DNA of 64,000 bases from Coemansia sp. RSA 1200. Its lineage: Eukaryota; Kickxellomycota; Kickxellomycetes; Kickxellales; Kickxellaceae. A program made the position numbers and the translations under genes. Shown here one piece after another: positions 51,573-61,373 of the stretch; position 1 is the stretch's first letter; each line of letters starts with the position of its first letter. The notes below the pieces were generated by a model. The model did not search any database. It saw only the letters and a program-made list of their open reading frames with translations, and was not told the DNA's origin. The DNA lies in assembly GCA_027578915.1 (NCBI GenBank), contig JANBTT010000013.1, positions 62,001 to 126,000 on the forward strand, in the 5' to 3' direction.

Positions 51573-52172
51573 ATGGTCAAGATTTTCGTCATCACCTACT
51601 CCACCTACGGCCACATCAACAAGGTCGCCGAGTCCATTGTCAAGGGCCTCGATAAGACTGGTGTTGAGGCTGGTCGCTACCAGATTGCCGAAACTCTATC
51701 TGATGAAATCCTCGCCAAGATGCACGCTCCTCCCAAAGCTGACATCCCGATAATTGACGTTGCAACTCTGCCCGAAGCCGACGGATACCTGTTTGGCTTC
51801 CCTACCAGATATGGAACTGCTCCTGCTCAAGTCAAGGCCTTCTTTGATGCGACTGGTGGTCTCTGGCAAAGCAAGGCGCTGTATGGCAAACCAATTGGCT
51901 TCTTCTTCAGCACCGGATCGCAGCATGGCGGCCAGGAGGCCACTATTTTCTCCTCGCTTCCAATTGTTGCGCACCATGGCATGATCTACGTCCCCTTGGG
52001 ATACCCCTCCGCTCATATGTTTGACAACAGCGAGGTTGTTGGTGGCTCGGCCTGGGGTTCTGGCACTGTTGCGAATGGCGATGGCTCGCGTCAGCCAACC
52101 GAGAAGGAGCTCGAGATTGCCGAGATACAGGGCGAGAAGTTTGCTGCCGTTGCTTCCAAGCTTGCCGCTTAA
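51573..52172 (+). CDS. WrbA/Pst2-type NAD(P)H:quinone oxidoreductase, copy 3 (mosaic)
   Basis: 199 aa. From the leader to about base 52085 it matches copy 2 except for three clustered amino-acid changes (Val to Ile, Glu to Asp, Val to Ala in codons about 22-33). The last 89 bases (GSRQPTEKELEIAEIQ to the stop) match copy 1 with a single silent difference. After the stop it matches neither. All flavodoxin motifs are intact, so the gene should be functional. The mosaic pattern indicates gene conversion or unequal crossing-over within the array. Confidence 0.93.
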   Translation: MVKIFVITYSTYGHINKVAESIVKGLDKTGVEAGRYQIAETLSDEILAKMHAPPKADIPIIDVATLPEADGYLFGFPTRYGTAPAQVKAFFDATGGLWQSKALYGKPIGFFFSTGSQHGGQEATIFSSLPIVAHHGMIYVPLGYPSAHMFDNSEVVGGSAWGSGTVANGDGSRQPTEKELEIAEIQGEKFAAVASKLAA

Positions 52173-52390
52173 ATACTACCCCCTTTAACTATTTTTCCAT
52201 TTTTATATTTTACTATTCTCCAATGCAACAACACTTTTCTCACAAAATTTGAAATAAAAATCACTGAATCCTTATAACAAACTGGGTTGCCAGAGAATAG
52301 AGATACTCGCTATTCAGTGCTATTGCCTTATTGCTTTATTACTAAAGAATAAAAATGGTGGTATAAAAAACTCGAATAAAGCACCGTATT

Positions 52391-53104
52391 CTATCTCATT
52401 GTAGGAGTGTTCTCGGGCCACATCTCCTTCACGTAGCGGTTGATCTTTGTTCCGGCCTCAGCGTCATTAAGTTTTTGTACCTTGGGCACGTTCTTGTCAA
52501 TAATCTCTTGAAGCATTGACGTAGACATGCCGTTGTTCTTCATCGCCTTTTTAATCTTCAAAGCAAACTTCTCTTTCGACTTTTGCGCATCAAGGGCAAT
52601 TTTCAATGTACGCTTATCCGCAAAAACGGCGTTAGGGTCCATCGTGGGTGCCAGCGCCTTGTCGACAATCTTTGTTTCTTCCTGCAATTGCATGTTCGCA
52701 AGCGACTTTACAAGATAGCTGAATCCAACCTCTGCCTCTGGGTTGTCTGTATTGAGAATCTCAATCACCGTCATTGGCGCACAGTCGCCTTTGCGGGTAC
52801 CAATGTTTATCAAGCGTGTAAAACCCCCCGGACGATCGGCAAACCGTTTGGCATATGTGTCCATCAAGAGAGGAACAACAATCTTTGGCTGATACAGATA
52901 CGCTTCAATCCGGCGCCGATCCTGCAGAGTGCCTCGCTTTCCTAGAGTAATCATCTTGTCCACAAGGCGACGCAGCTCCTTCGCCCTTGGAACTGTGGTC
53001 TCTATCCGGCCATGCTTAATGAGATCTGTGGTCAGGTTGCGGAGCACCTGGCGTCTAAGCGCTGAGTGCATGTTCAGTTTCCTGTGCTTGCTTTTGGCAT
53101 GCAT
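52391..53104 (-). CDS. MRPL8: Mitochondrial large-subunit ribosomal protein bL17m
   Basis: 237 aa from MHAKSKHRKLNMHSALRRQVLRNL; the frame runs upstream into an A/T-rich leader. The L17 core (LNMHSALRRQVLRNLTTDLIKHGRIETTVPRAKELRRLVDKMITLGKRG in the expected order) is followed by GGFTRLINIGTRKGDCAPMTVIEI. The C-terminal extension of about 90 residues is Lys-rich, as in fungal mitochondrial L17. The bacterial-type core with an extension points to the mitoribosome rather than the cytosolic ribosome. No long presequence; the basic N-terminus may serve. Confidence 0.93.
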   Translation of the reverse strand: MHAKSKHRKLNMHSALRRQVLRNLTTDLIKHGRIETTVPRAKELRRLVDKMITLGKRGTLQDRRRIEAYLYQPKIVVPLLMDTYAKRFADRPGGFTRLINIGTRKGDCAPMTVIEILNTDNPEAEVGFSYLVKSLANMQLQEETKIVDKALAPTMDPNAVFADKRTLKIALDAQKSKEKFALKIKKAMKNNGMSTSMLQEIIDKNVPKVQKLNDAEAGTKINRYVKEMWPENTPTMR

Positions 53105-53943
53105 GATTAGAAATGATAGACTGTTGCTGTCGTTAATGTAAAGAAACAAGAGGAAATATAATTCAGAGGAACAGCAGAAAAGCGGCAATGAAAATATTTG
53201 ACAAAGGTGTTTGGTAAAAAAAAGGCATTTTGGGTTTTATTATTGCTCTTATCAAAAAGCTGAAGAATCCAGCACTAATTCTGACAAGAAAACAGTTATG
53301 GCCTGATTTGATTGCGCATTATTCGCTTATGTGCATTGTAATCATAATATAATTCTAATCAAAGCGTCAGCAGAGTTTCAGTTTGAACCAGGCGGAGCCA
53401 GTCAACCAGACAAGTTGACCATTGCTCTATCTTCTTTTCAAAACGTTGCTTTACAGTCTTTCCGAGAACACATTTTCAACGCAGGCGGTCCAAACTGCCA
53501 TCACTGCGTCTCCTTTTCATAAACCTTTTGTTTATTAGTATGGTTCCAATCGGCAAAAAGTTGGGGCTCTGGATATAGACTCAACATACCCGATTGATAA
53601 TAAATCAAATTTTTTAAAAAAAAAAAAAAAAAAAGTGTCAGCAGATTAGCATGGAAGAAAATGTGCGCAGCAGCGCACATCCTTTGTTTTGCTTTTTTTT
53701 TACTTAAATGAGAAACTATGCTTGAGAAGATGCAAACTGGCAAGAACTGAGAAAACCAACTTTCCCTTCTCTTCCCCTTTGCTTTGGGGGTTTTTTTACT
53801 TTCTTTTATTTTTCTTGCCAGATATTACACCTTGTCACTGCTGCTTATATTACATAGTTCCTACACACTGCCCTGACTAAACAAGCAGACCAAACACGCT
53901 TTTGTCGCGACAGCTATTAGATACAAAGAAAGAACGTATAGCC
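53105..53943. other. Divergent intergenic region (bL17m / RAD52) with A19 run
   Basis: 839 bp with a run of 19 A at about 53616-53634 and pyrimidine-rich leader next to RAD52. Promoters of both genes should lie here. No gene recognised. Confidence 0.55.
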
Positions 53944-55324
53944 ATGCTGCAGTATACGCCGAAAGGCAGTCCAGAGGAAGATGGAAGTCTACATCCTTTT
54001 ACGCAAGAGGAGACTCAGCGGATGCACCAGATGCTACGTCGGAAGCTGGGACCCGAGCATGTAAGCACAAGGCAGGGGATGGGCGGCATGCGTCTTTCGT
54101 ACATTGAAGGCTGGCGCATTATTAGCATTGCAAATGAGGTGTTTGGGTTTAACGGGTGGCGTTCGAGTATTCAGAACCTCACCATCGACTATGTCGATGC
54201 AGGCGAAGGTGGACGGTTCTCAATAGGCGCCAGCTGTGTTATGCGCATTACGTTGCGTGACGGCACCTACCGAGAAGATGTTGGATTTGGAATGATTGAG
54301 AACACGAAATCCAAGGGGCAGGCTCTGGAGAAAGTCAGAAAGGAGGCAGTGACGGACGGTTTGAAGCGAGCAATGCGCCAATTTGGCAATGTGCTTGGCA
54401 ACTGCGTGTACGACAAGGATTTTCTTCGGAACATGGGCCAGGTCCAGAAGCAACCAAGAGGCGCAATACAGGGAGACTCCTTGTATAGATATACAGATCT
54501 TGAAAACCAAAGCACTCCACCATCTACCTCTGCAACCAGCACTGTCAGCAATCCCTCAAATGAAACCACCAGTAATATAGACAACAACAACAAGCGTCAA
54601 GTATGCGAACCTGGCATGCTACCACACTCAAACCAGACTATGCCAGTGGCCGATCTGTCTGCAGGAAATAGGAGAACAGGTATGTATCTAGCGGCCTCGG
54701 ATATCAGCATTGTCTTATAGGAGTTGTTTGTACTTTGCTTGTGTATAATATGCCTTTAATGTTTTATTACCAATGACACCATTATCTTTTTGTAACAATT
54801 GTTTTCTTTATACAATAGATTTTCACCATAACGCTGCTGCAGATTTTGACCTGGACTACATGTATGACGATGTTCTGGATATGATAGTTGATCTGGAGAC
54901 CGATCGGCCAATAATACCTGACAGTCCGTCTTCCGGCTATGTGAACGATATTCCAGCAGCTGAAATGCGCAGAAAGATGCCACCTCAGGCGGCGCAGACA
55001 CCCTCAAACGCCATATCAACGCCCATGAGTATTGGGAGCAGCGTGAAGAACAGAAGCGCACCCGAGTCAGCAGCAAGACCGGGCGGATCTCTTGCAAGAG
55101 GAGAATGGGTTCCGCCATCGTCACGGAATCTGTCGTTTGAAGCACCACCACACCCCCTACAACCAGACAGGTTGCCAAATACTGCATCAGTTCAGCAGCA
55201 GCAGCAACAACAACAGCAGAATGGTTCCATGAATACTGTCTCAGGCCGTCCTAAATCATTTGCAGATGTTTCGTCATTCACGCCGGCTTCACATGGGAAA
55301 TCCGGTCCAAACTTAACAAAGTAA
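53944..55324 (+). CDS. RAD52: DNA-repair protein Rad52 (two exons)
   Basis: Exon 1 is 53944-54679, the intron 54680-54818 (GTATGT donor, CAATAG acceptor) and exon 2 54819-55324, giving 413 aa. The conserved N-terminal ring domain is obvious: FTQEETQRMHQMLRRKLGPEHVSTRQG, SYIEGWRIISIANEVFGFNGW, GRFSIGASCVMRITLRDGTYREDVGFG, ENTKSKGQALEKVRKEAVTDGLKRAMRQFGN in order, then CVYDKDFL. Exon 2 is Ser/Pro-rich with an acidic stretch and a Gln run at about 55193-55217. Rad52 anneals complementary DNA and loads Rad51 onto RPA-coated ends. The ATG at 53944 is the first in frame. The stop at 55322 overlaps a GTAAGC donor, so an alternative C-terminus is possible. Confidence 0.95.
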
Positions 55325-55646
55325 GCGGACCACAATACGGTGCTATCATATATATCTGTGTTTTGGTGATTAATATTTGCACAGCACCTCATCATAATGT
55401 TTCTTATGGAACTATCTCTAAATAATTAATGCCAGATGGGGTTTTATTAACAAACACATATTCCATTCTTTTCTTTCAGCAACAAGTACTAGTTAGTCTA
55501 CCCGTTTTTCTATCTTTTCCGTATATTAATTAATTCGTGAACTTTTTATAAAGCCTACACATCAATATTGCCGATAAACCGTTGGTCAGACACAAGGAAT
55601 AACCTATATCTATGGTAGAGTCTCGTATAGAAACCATTTGTTGCAT
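55325..55646. other. Convergent intergenic region (RAD52 / phytochelatin synthase)
   Basis: 322 bp, AT-rich, holding both 3' ends. It also contains the acceptor TTTGCACAG at about 55383 used in the possible alternative RAD52 ending. Confidence 0.5.
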
Positions 55647-57068
55647 TCAAGCCGAATGCGTTGTTTCTTGTATTTGCTTTGACGAGCAACATGTGTTGCT
55701 CTTACCACAAGAGAGTCTGGTTGGAAGCACGTCAGATGGTCGCTCTGGAAGATCCACAACGCTCATGTCTGTATCTGCTGTCGAAGGCGGGTCTATATGC
55801 AAGCCAGCGGCCATGAGGCCGAGATCCAAACGAGCATCCTTGCGAGATATCAGGAAATATCCACGTGGCAAGTTGGTCTCCTTGTCCAAGGGCTGTAGCG
55901 AGTCATAAAGTTTGTCAACATCGCAGAACCACGACGGATACTTGTATCTTGCACTGTCTAGAACCAGCACCTTGTTAGTTTCAGGGTGATACGCGCCGAC
56001 AGGAGAGAAATGACCATCGCCTGTCTGACCAAGTGTGCTGCGTGAAAACGACAAAACCATGAAAACATCGTCTCTTTGAGTCACGTATTTGATATCCCGC
56101 AAAAACTCGTTGCGTGAGGCCGCTGCTCCACGCTTTGCAATCACCAGTGCATGAGAGCTCGACAGACAGAGAAACTGGTCAAAGGTGATCCCGCTTGCTT
56201 TAAGCTCAGATTCCGTCCGACAGGACTCAAGAAGCTCGTCGCTGTACCAGCGCCAAACGCCCTTCCACGTACGGCCGGGATCAACCTCAAGCGCATTGAG
56301 CACCATTGCCAGCGAGCTGGGTCCGCAGTATGCAGGCTCGGACTGGACAGTAAAATTACCAGCAAGATTAAAGTAACCCTCTGCATACCCTGCATTCAGT
56401 GCTTCCTTGAACAACTTGCGGCCCTTTCCAGACGTAAAGGATACAAGATCTGAAGGAAGTTCCCTCCGGTAGAACGACATTGCCGTGGTATCGGGGGCTG
56501 CATGTTCTATCTTCTGTGGGTTCAATGTCAAATTATTTGTCGATACGTAGCCATTCTTACCGCCGCATGGGGTCATTTGCAAGTCTTTCACTTTTGGCGA
56601 GCTGGATGAGTTACTGCACCGACTGACCATCTTTTCTTTGACACGCTCGGTCGATAGGGACGCAGGAACACTGTTGCTGGAGACGCCCTTTTGTTTCAGC
56701 TGGTCGAAGCTTTGTTGTTGCAGCAGCGCAGCCTCTTTGCAAGTGACAGTCAGCACAGCGCTACACCCAATCTTGTCAAGTTCAGTCAGCGTAGCGCAGT
56801 TATTATTTGGCTCCTTATCACGGAGAAGACAGGAAGGTAATAATCCAAGCGACAAAGACGTGGGCATATTATCGGCCATGCCAACAGAGCAAGGCACCGA
56901 CAGAGCACTAGTGCACATATTAGCACCTCTACAATCCTTCGAATAGGACAATAATGCTGATTCAGACGCTATGTCTGCGGTTCTGCCCAAGCATGAGCAA
57001 CTCCGTGAAGGTCCAGGGAGTTCAGAGCACCTTATCAAGCACCGAAATAGCGTTTGTGATCGAGACAT
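55647..57068 (-). CDS. PCS1: Phytochelatin synthase with long N-terminal extension
   Basis: 473 aa. The catalytic domain starts at about residue 197 with SFYRRELPSDLVSF and has KLFKEAL, EGYFNLAGNFTVQSEPAYCGPSSLAMVLNAL (in order), PGRTWKGVWRWY, GDGHFSPVGAYH and LDSARYKYPSW. The catalytic triad is visible: Cys248, the His of GHFSP and the Asp of LDSARY. It is a papain-like gamma-glutamylcysteine transpeptidase that builds phytochelatins from glutathione for Cd and other metal tolerance. The first 196 residues are Ser/Cys-rich with several Cys, unlike plant PCS, which starts at the FYRR region. ATG 56480 could be an alternative start giving a plant-length domain. The C-terminal tail ends with a Cys cluster (CGKSNTCCSSK). 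Confidence 0.93.
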   Translation of the reverse strand: MSRSQTLFRCLIRCSELPGPSRSCSCLGRTADIASESALLSYSKDCRGANMCTSALSVPCSVGMADNMPTSLSLGLLPSCLLRDKEPNNNCATLTELDKIGCSAVLTVTCKEAALLQQQSFDQLKQKGVSSNSVPASLSTERVKEKMVSRCSNSSSSPKVKDLQMTPCGGKNGYVSTNNLTLNPQKIEHAAPDTTAMSFYRRELPSDLVSFTSGKGRKLFKEALNAGYAEGYFNLAGNFTVQSEPAYCGPSSLAMVLNALEVDPGRTWKGVWRWYSDELLESCRTESELKASGITFDQFLCLSSSHALVIAKRGAAASRNEFLRDIKYVTQRDDVFMVLSFSRSTLGQTGDGHFSPVGAYHPETNKVLVLDSARYKYPSWFCDVDKLYDSLQPLDKETNLPRGYFLISRKDARLDLGLMAAGLHIDPPSTADTDMSVVDLPERPSDVLPTRLSCGKSNTCCSSKQIQETTHSA

Positions 57069-57758
57069 CTGTGGATAGTTGGATGCCTTGTTATTGTTGT
57101 GCTATAAAATATAGAGTATATGTGGTATGTGAGATCTGTGATATTTTCTTGCTTCTAGCTGAATAACAAAAAAAAGTGAAAGAACAAAACAAAGAGTAAA
57201 GAACACATGAAGATAACGCAAACATAGTTTTCTGGAGGCGGAATACACCAAGCATTTTATATCCAACAATCCAGTCCACTCCGGATCGCTTGCAAAACCC
57301 AACCCCATCCGATTTTCGAACCCTCTTCAAGCTAAAAGAGTAGCTGATTCGGCAGCGTTGGGAGCAGATAATTTAGGAAAATATTCTCAACATCATGGAA
57401 TGCTAACGCTAAAATGACGCACAGAAAAAACCAGTTTGCAAAATACGAGCAGCAGCAGCCACTTGGAGCAAAGTCACCTGGCTTAACCCAGGGAAGACGA
57501 GTTTTGTAGGGAATGGTTTAACCACATTATTTCCATACCGACCAATCATTTCACTAAGTGGGCTTTCGTGAAAACATCAGATAAGCCAAGAAAATAGAAG
57601 AATCTTCTGGAAGAACATTGAAAATCGGAATAGAATGAAGAGATGCGCTCTCAGCCTCGTCCAAACTTAACATTTTCGGAATTAAAGAATATTAGTTATT
57701 TATAAGGAAAAAGCAAGAGGGACGGCAATAGAAAAAGTGCCTTAAATCGGATTTACCT
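57069..57758. other. Intergenic region
   Basis: 690 bp between two minus-strand genes. No coding, RNA or repeat signal recognised. Confidence 0.5.
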
Positions 57759-59225
57759 CTACAGCATAGAGCTCTCGGCAGTGTACACGACAGCAGACAA
57801 CGCTTGGACTTCGCGTGAGGCACTGATGTTTTCTAGGTAATTGTTTGGCACGCCGTTTAAGATCTGGTGGCCTTCGCGCGCTATGCGTGGCAGCAGCTGC
57901 ACCACAACGACTCTGCTCTCAGAGGGGGACGAGAACTCTTCAAATTCCTTAACCACCTCGTCAAGGTCTGGTGCTGTCTCGCCTTCCACTGTCGGTGGAA
58001 GCGGCTTATTAAAAACAGGTACAGGCACAGGCTCGGGGAAGCTTCCCTGGAGCGCATCTAGTAGCTGAGTCGTGAGTCTGTCGACAGAGCTGTTAAAAAC
58101 GTACGCAAAATCACGGCTCTCAATAATGTCGCGGATCTGATCGAGCAGACGAATAAATACAGGCGTAAACACCTTGTCAGCCTCCAGTCTATTTGACGAC
58201 AGATAGTCGCTTACATTCGCATCGCCGAGTGGCAGAACGAACGCGGATAGCATCTGAACTATGCCGTTTTCGCGAAGTCGGATGTGAATTGTGTTAAACA
58301 GCGCTGTCAGCTCGCGATGCGACATGCGTTCCTTGAGAGAGAGCTGGCCAACAGAATAATTGACTGCATCGACAATCAGATGCATCATCTTGCGCCAGCC
58401 ACGATTCAGAAACCACCAGCTCAGCATCAAAAAGTTCTGCTCCTCAGTCATGGATATCCGGGACTGGCTTCGACCCTCCAACACAACATTATCCTCGTTA
58501 TTACCAACAAACTTTCCAACAATAGAATCAAGGTATGTGCTCCGCCCAACTATGTTTAACTGAATGTGGACAAACATGGTCAACAGCGACTCTGAATAGA
58601 CTGCAATCATGGTACGTGCAAAGCTCTGGACCTTGATGTCCTCCCAGATCTCTACTTTGGTCCTTCTGGGTGACTCAATCTCCTTGGTAGCAGATACATT
58701 GCCTATAGAGCCGTCGGCACTATCATTTTCCTGATCAGGGCTATGATCTTCTTTGTCCTTTATTTGAGTATTCTCATCGCCGTTATTACTACCATCGCCA
58801 CTGCCGCTGCTGCTGTTATTATTGTTGTTATTGTTCGACCAAACATTGTTTTCTCCTTCTCCACGTGGCTGTACTTGCGATTCGTGGTCGGCGGCCTCGT
58901 CGTCTACGGAGATGGGATGAGAAGTTTGCGGTCTGTGAATTGCACGTAGCTCGGCTATAAGCCGCTCAACATCAACCTCACGCAGTACCTGTTCGCTTAG
59001 CTCCGGCAACAGACTCATTATTGTAAATAGACAATCGCGCTGGTTCTGATCAAAGCGCCGACGAATATTCTCCTTGGATGCGCGTTCCTTTGCGGACGAG
59101 GCCTGCAGCTCGACTAGCCGCTGAGTAAGAAGTTTTGCTGACATATAAAGTCCGCCGACAACACCAGCCCCTATAACGAATTTCCGCTGGTGCCGTCTAA
59201 GAAACCCCCACGTTCCCTCAAGCAT
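57759..59225 (-). CDS. PEX3: Peroxin-3 (peroxisome membrane biogenesis)
   Basis: 488 aa. The N-terminus RRHQRKFVIGAGVVGGLYMSAKLL is the basic cluster plus membrane anchor typical of Pex3. It is followed by RRRFDQNQRDCLFTIMSLLPEL, a family hallmark, and later KVEIWEDIKVQSFARTMIAVYSESLL and LNIVGR. Pex3 is the docking receptor for Pex19 and its membrane-protein cargo at the ER and peroxisome. Residues about 105-185 form an Asn/Gly/Glu-rich low-complexity insertion not shared with yeast or human Pex3. Single exon; the ATG lies ten residues before the anchor. Confidence 0.93.
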   Translation of the reverse strand: MLEGTWGFLRRHQRKFVIGAGVVGGLYMSAKLLTQRLVELQASSAKERASKENIRRRFDQNQRDCLFTIMSLLPELSEQVLREVDVERLIAELRAIHRPQTSHPISVDDEAADHESQVQPRGEGENNVWSNNNNNNNSSSGSGDGSNNGDENTQIKDKEDHSPDQENDSADGSIGNVSATKEIESPRRTKVEIWEDIKVQSFARTMIAVYSESLLTMFVHIQLNIVGRSTYLDSIVGKFVGNNEDNVVLEGRSQSRISMTEEQNFLMLSWWFLNRGWRKMMHLIVDAVNYSVGQLSLKERMSHRELTALFNTIHIRLRENGIVQMLSAFVLPLGDANVSDYLSSNRLEADKVFTPVFIRLLDQIRDIIESRDFAYVFNSSVDRLTTQLLDALQGSFPEPVPVPVFNKPLPPTVEGETAPDLDEVVKEFEEFSSPSESRVVVVQLLPRIAREGHQILNGVPNNYLENISASREVQALSAVVYTAESSML

Positions 59226-61373
59226 AGTTTTATGTTAAAGACTATGCAGAGAATAAGAATGAAAATATAATTTCTTTTTTCTGGCTGATCCGTAAATCCC
59301 CGAGAATTTGAAAAAGGACTGATAGCTAGAAACTCGAGATTTTTTGGTATACAAATAGCAAAGAGTAAACAAAGCTCATAAAAGACAAGAAGCTAAAAGG
59401 CCAAAGAGTCGGATTTTTCGAAATTTAAAAAGCTAGTGCAATAAAAGAAGGTTTCGGCTTGTCTAAAACAAATCCATGCATGTCACGGCTTTTGCAGAAA
59501 AGGCATGTGATCGAGATTGCAAAAGTTAATATCGCAATAGTAAATAAATCAACACAAATCGGTCTAATAATCAGACTAATCAAGAATAGCACTGAATTCG
59601 CTCAAAACCGGGACTGGAGCATAATACTCTCAGCTAACCATCTGGATTGTCACGTAACAATGGCTTCTTCACTGGAACCAAATGCTTTTGGCTGGATTCT
59701 GTTTATGCATGGCGTGTTTTGATAGCAAGCAAAACAATGGCGGATATTTCTCAAAGAAAGAAACTCTGAGTGAGTGTATATCCATGGCAATGCTAATATC
59801 TAGAATGGCCTAAGCAGGTCTTGTGTGATCACAGCGGCGCTGTACAAAATAAACAACAGCAATTAGAAAGATATAGTGTGGATTCTTTGACGTATATTCA
59901 TTGTAGAGATCCATTTGTTAGGTCAGGCAATGTTGCTCGGTTTGTCAACCGAAAGAGGAAATAAGCATTCACCTGGAGCAAACATGGTGAATTGACTATC
60001 CAGCAAGAGCAATGTCCTCCTGAATGAGCCTGTGATGTTCAGTTGCCAAGTGAAAACAACAATGACCTTGTTTTTTTTTTGCAGTTTTCTGTGTGTCAGC
60101 TTTAATATATTGAGCATATAAGATCACACGCATAGAACCTCCATTGATCACATATCATTGGAAGACACAATCTTGGCACCATATTCCTTTAATGAATTAG
60201 AATTTAGTGCATATTTATGTTTATCAGAGCATTTCCAACGGTTTGATGGTATAGTGAGGGTCTCTCTGGCAAGCACTGCTTAGAATGGCCAACTAAACAG
60301 AAAGACTTGGTTGGTGTTGCTGAATAGCGGGTTGGGAATGCCGCAACCAAAAAGTCTAAAGTAACCATCTTTGTAAGATTTCATTCGGCAGGGCATTAAA
60401 CAGACGCCTAGAGCAAGTGAGAACATTTCTGTTCCAGGCTAACAACATCTTTTCTGGTTACTGTGCAATGGCGGCCAAAAAGCTTCTCCGCCTACACACG
60501 CTTACTGGTGCACTCTTCTTCAGCAAACAAAAAACAAGGAGACCTTGGATTGGTTCCTGGGCTTTCCATCTCTTGCACGCCAGGAGGCCAATCACATGCA
60601 CCGTGTCTGGTTCCTGGAAGCGGACCTGCACCAGTCATAAAATCTCCTCCCTCTTCGCCCCAATAAAGCCATTGATCCTCACAGTCATTATTTTTCTGCA
60701 GCCAACAATCCCGCTCCGGCTGAAACAAGAGAGCTGGCGACTAATAATTCCATTTGAGGGAGAGAGGGGGGTTTTCACAACTGGGATACAAAGGCCTGTA
60801 GAAAAAGGGGGACGAGTCTAGCACATAGTGGACGACTGGCGAGCGGAAAGACCAAAAAAGGCACAGGCGCTGCTTCTATTGTTCTGCGTCCACTAAGGCA
60901 AGACTCCTGCTGTAAAGTAAAGTATTGTTGAAGAGCAGATGGGTGAAGAAACTGAGGTGGTTGGCAGCAGCGCTCTTCTACCAAGTCTGCACGCGTAGAA
61001 TGTGGAATGTCAAGCCGGGCGCAAATCGCTTACATTAAAGCGGGAAAGCGAGTCAAGAAACTTGTTTATTTAAATACACCCAGCTGCAGCTCTTTCGAGC
61101 ATGCATCAAGGTGCAGCAGCGCAACATTCCTTTCTCCTTCCATTCTTATTCCACTGACACCACCTCCTAGTTCTTTTTTCTTCTCCAATCCTTCCATTCC
61201 TTTTATAACCACAGCGACACCTCAGTTTCGTCCCGACATCGACTGTTGTTATTCCTTGTTAATATTCGCCTCACGTCTCTTTATTTATCACAAACAGAAA
61301 CTGATAGTACATTTTAGGAACTGAAAGTGTGCCAGTATTAATATCTTTCTAGTACAGTATTCAGCCCGATAAG
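59226..61373. other. Long intergenic region, no gene recognised
   Basis: 2.1 kb between divergent PEX3 and the 61374 gene. Short frames (for example 60417-60821) are not supported. A T-rich, then C/T-rich leader runs up to 61370. I see no tRNA, repeat or transposon remains. Confidence 0.5.

Noticed and set aside
48250..52200. Retrotransposon or inserted element as the cause of the reductase triplication
   Set aside because: The spacers carry no terminal repeats, no transposase or polymerase frames, and they align with each other as simple tandem-duplication spacers.
53616..53634. A19 run as a retroposed poly-A tail
   Set aside because: No adjacent intron-less gene copy or target-site duplication is visible; it is a plain homopolymer in a divergent intergenic region.
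57300..57330. tRNA-like T-loop text (TTTTCGAACCC)
   Set aside because: No matching acceptor, D or anticodon stems on either side.
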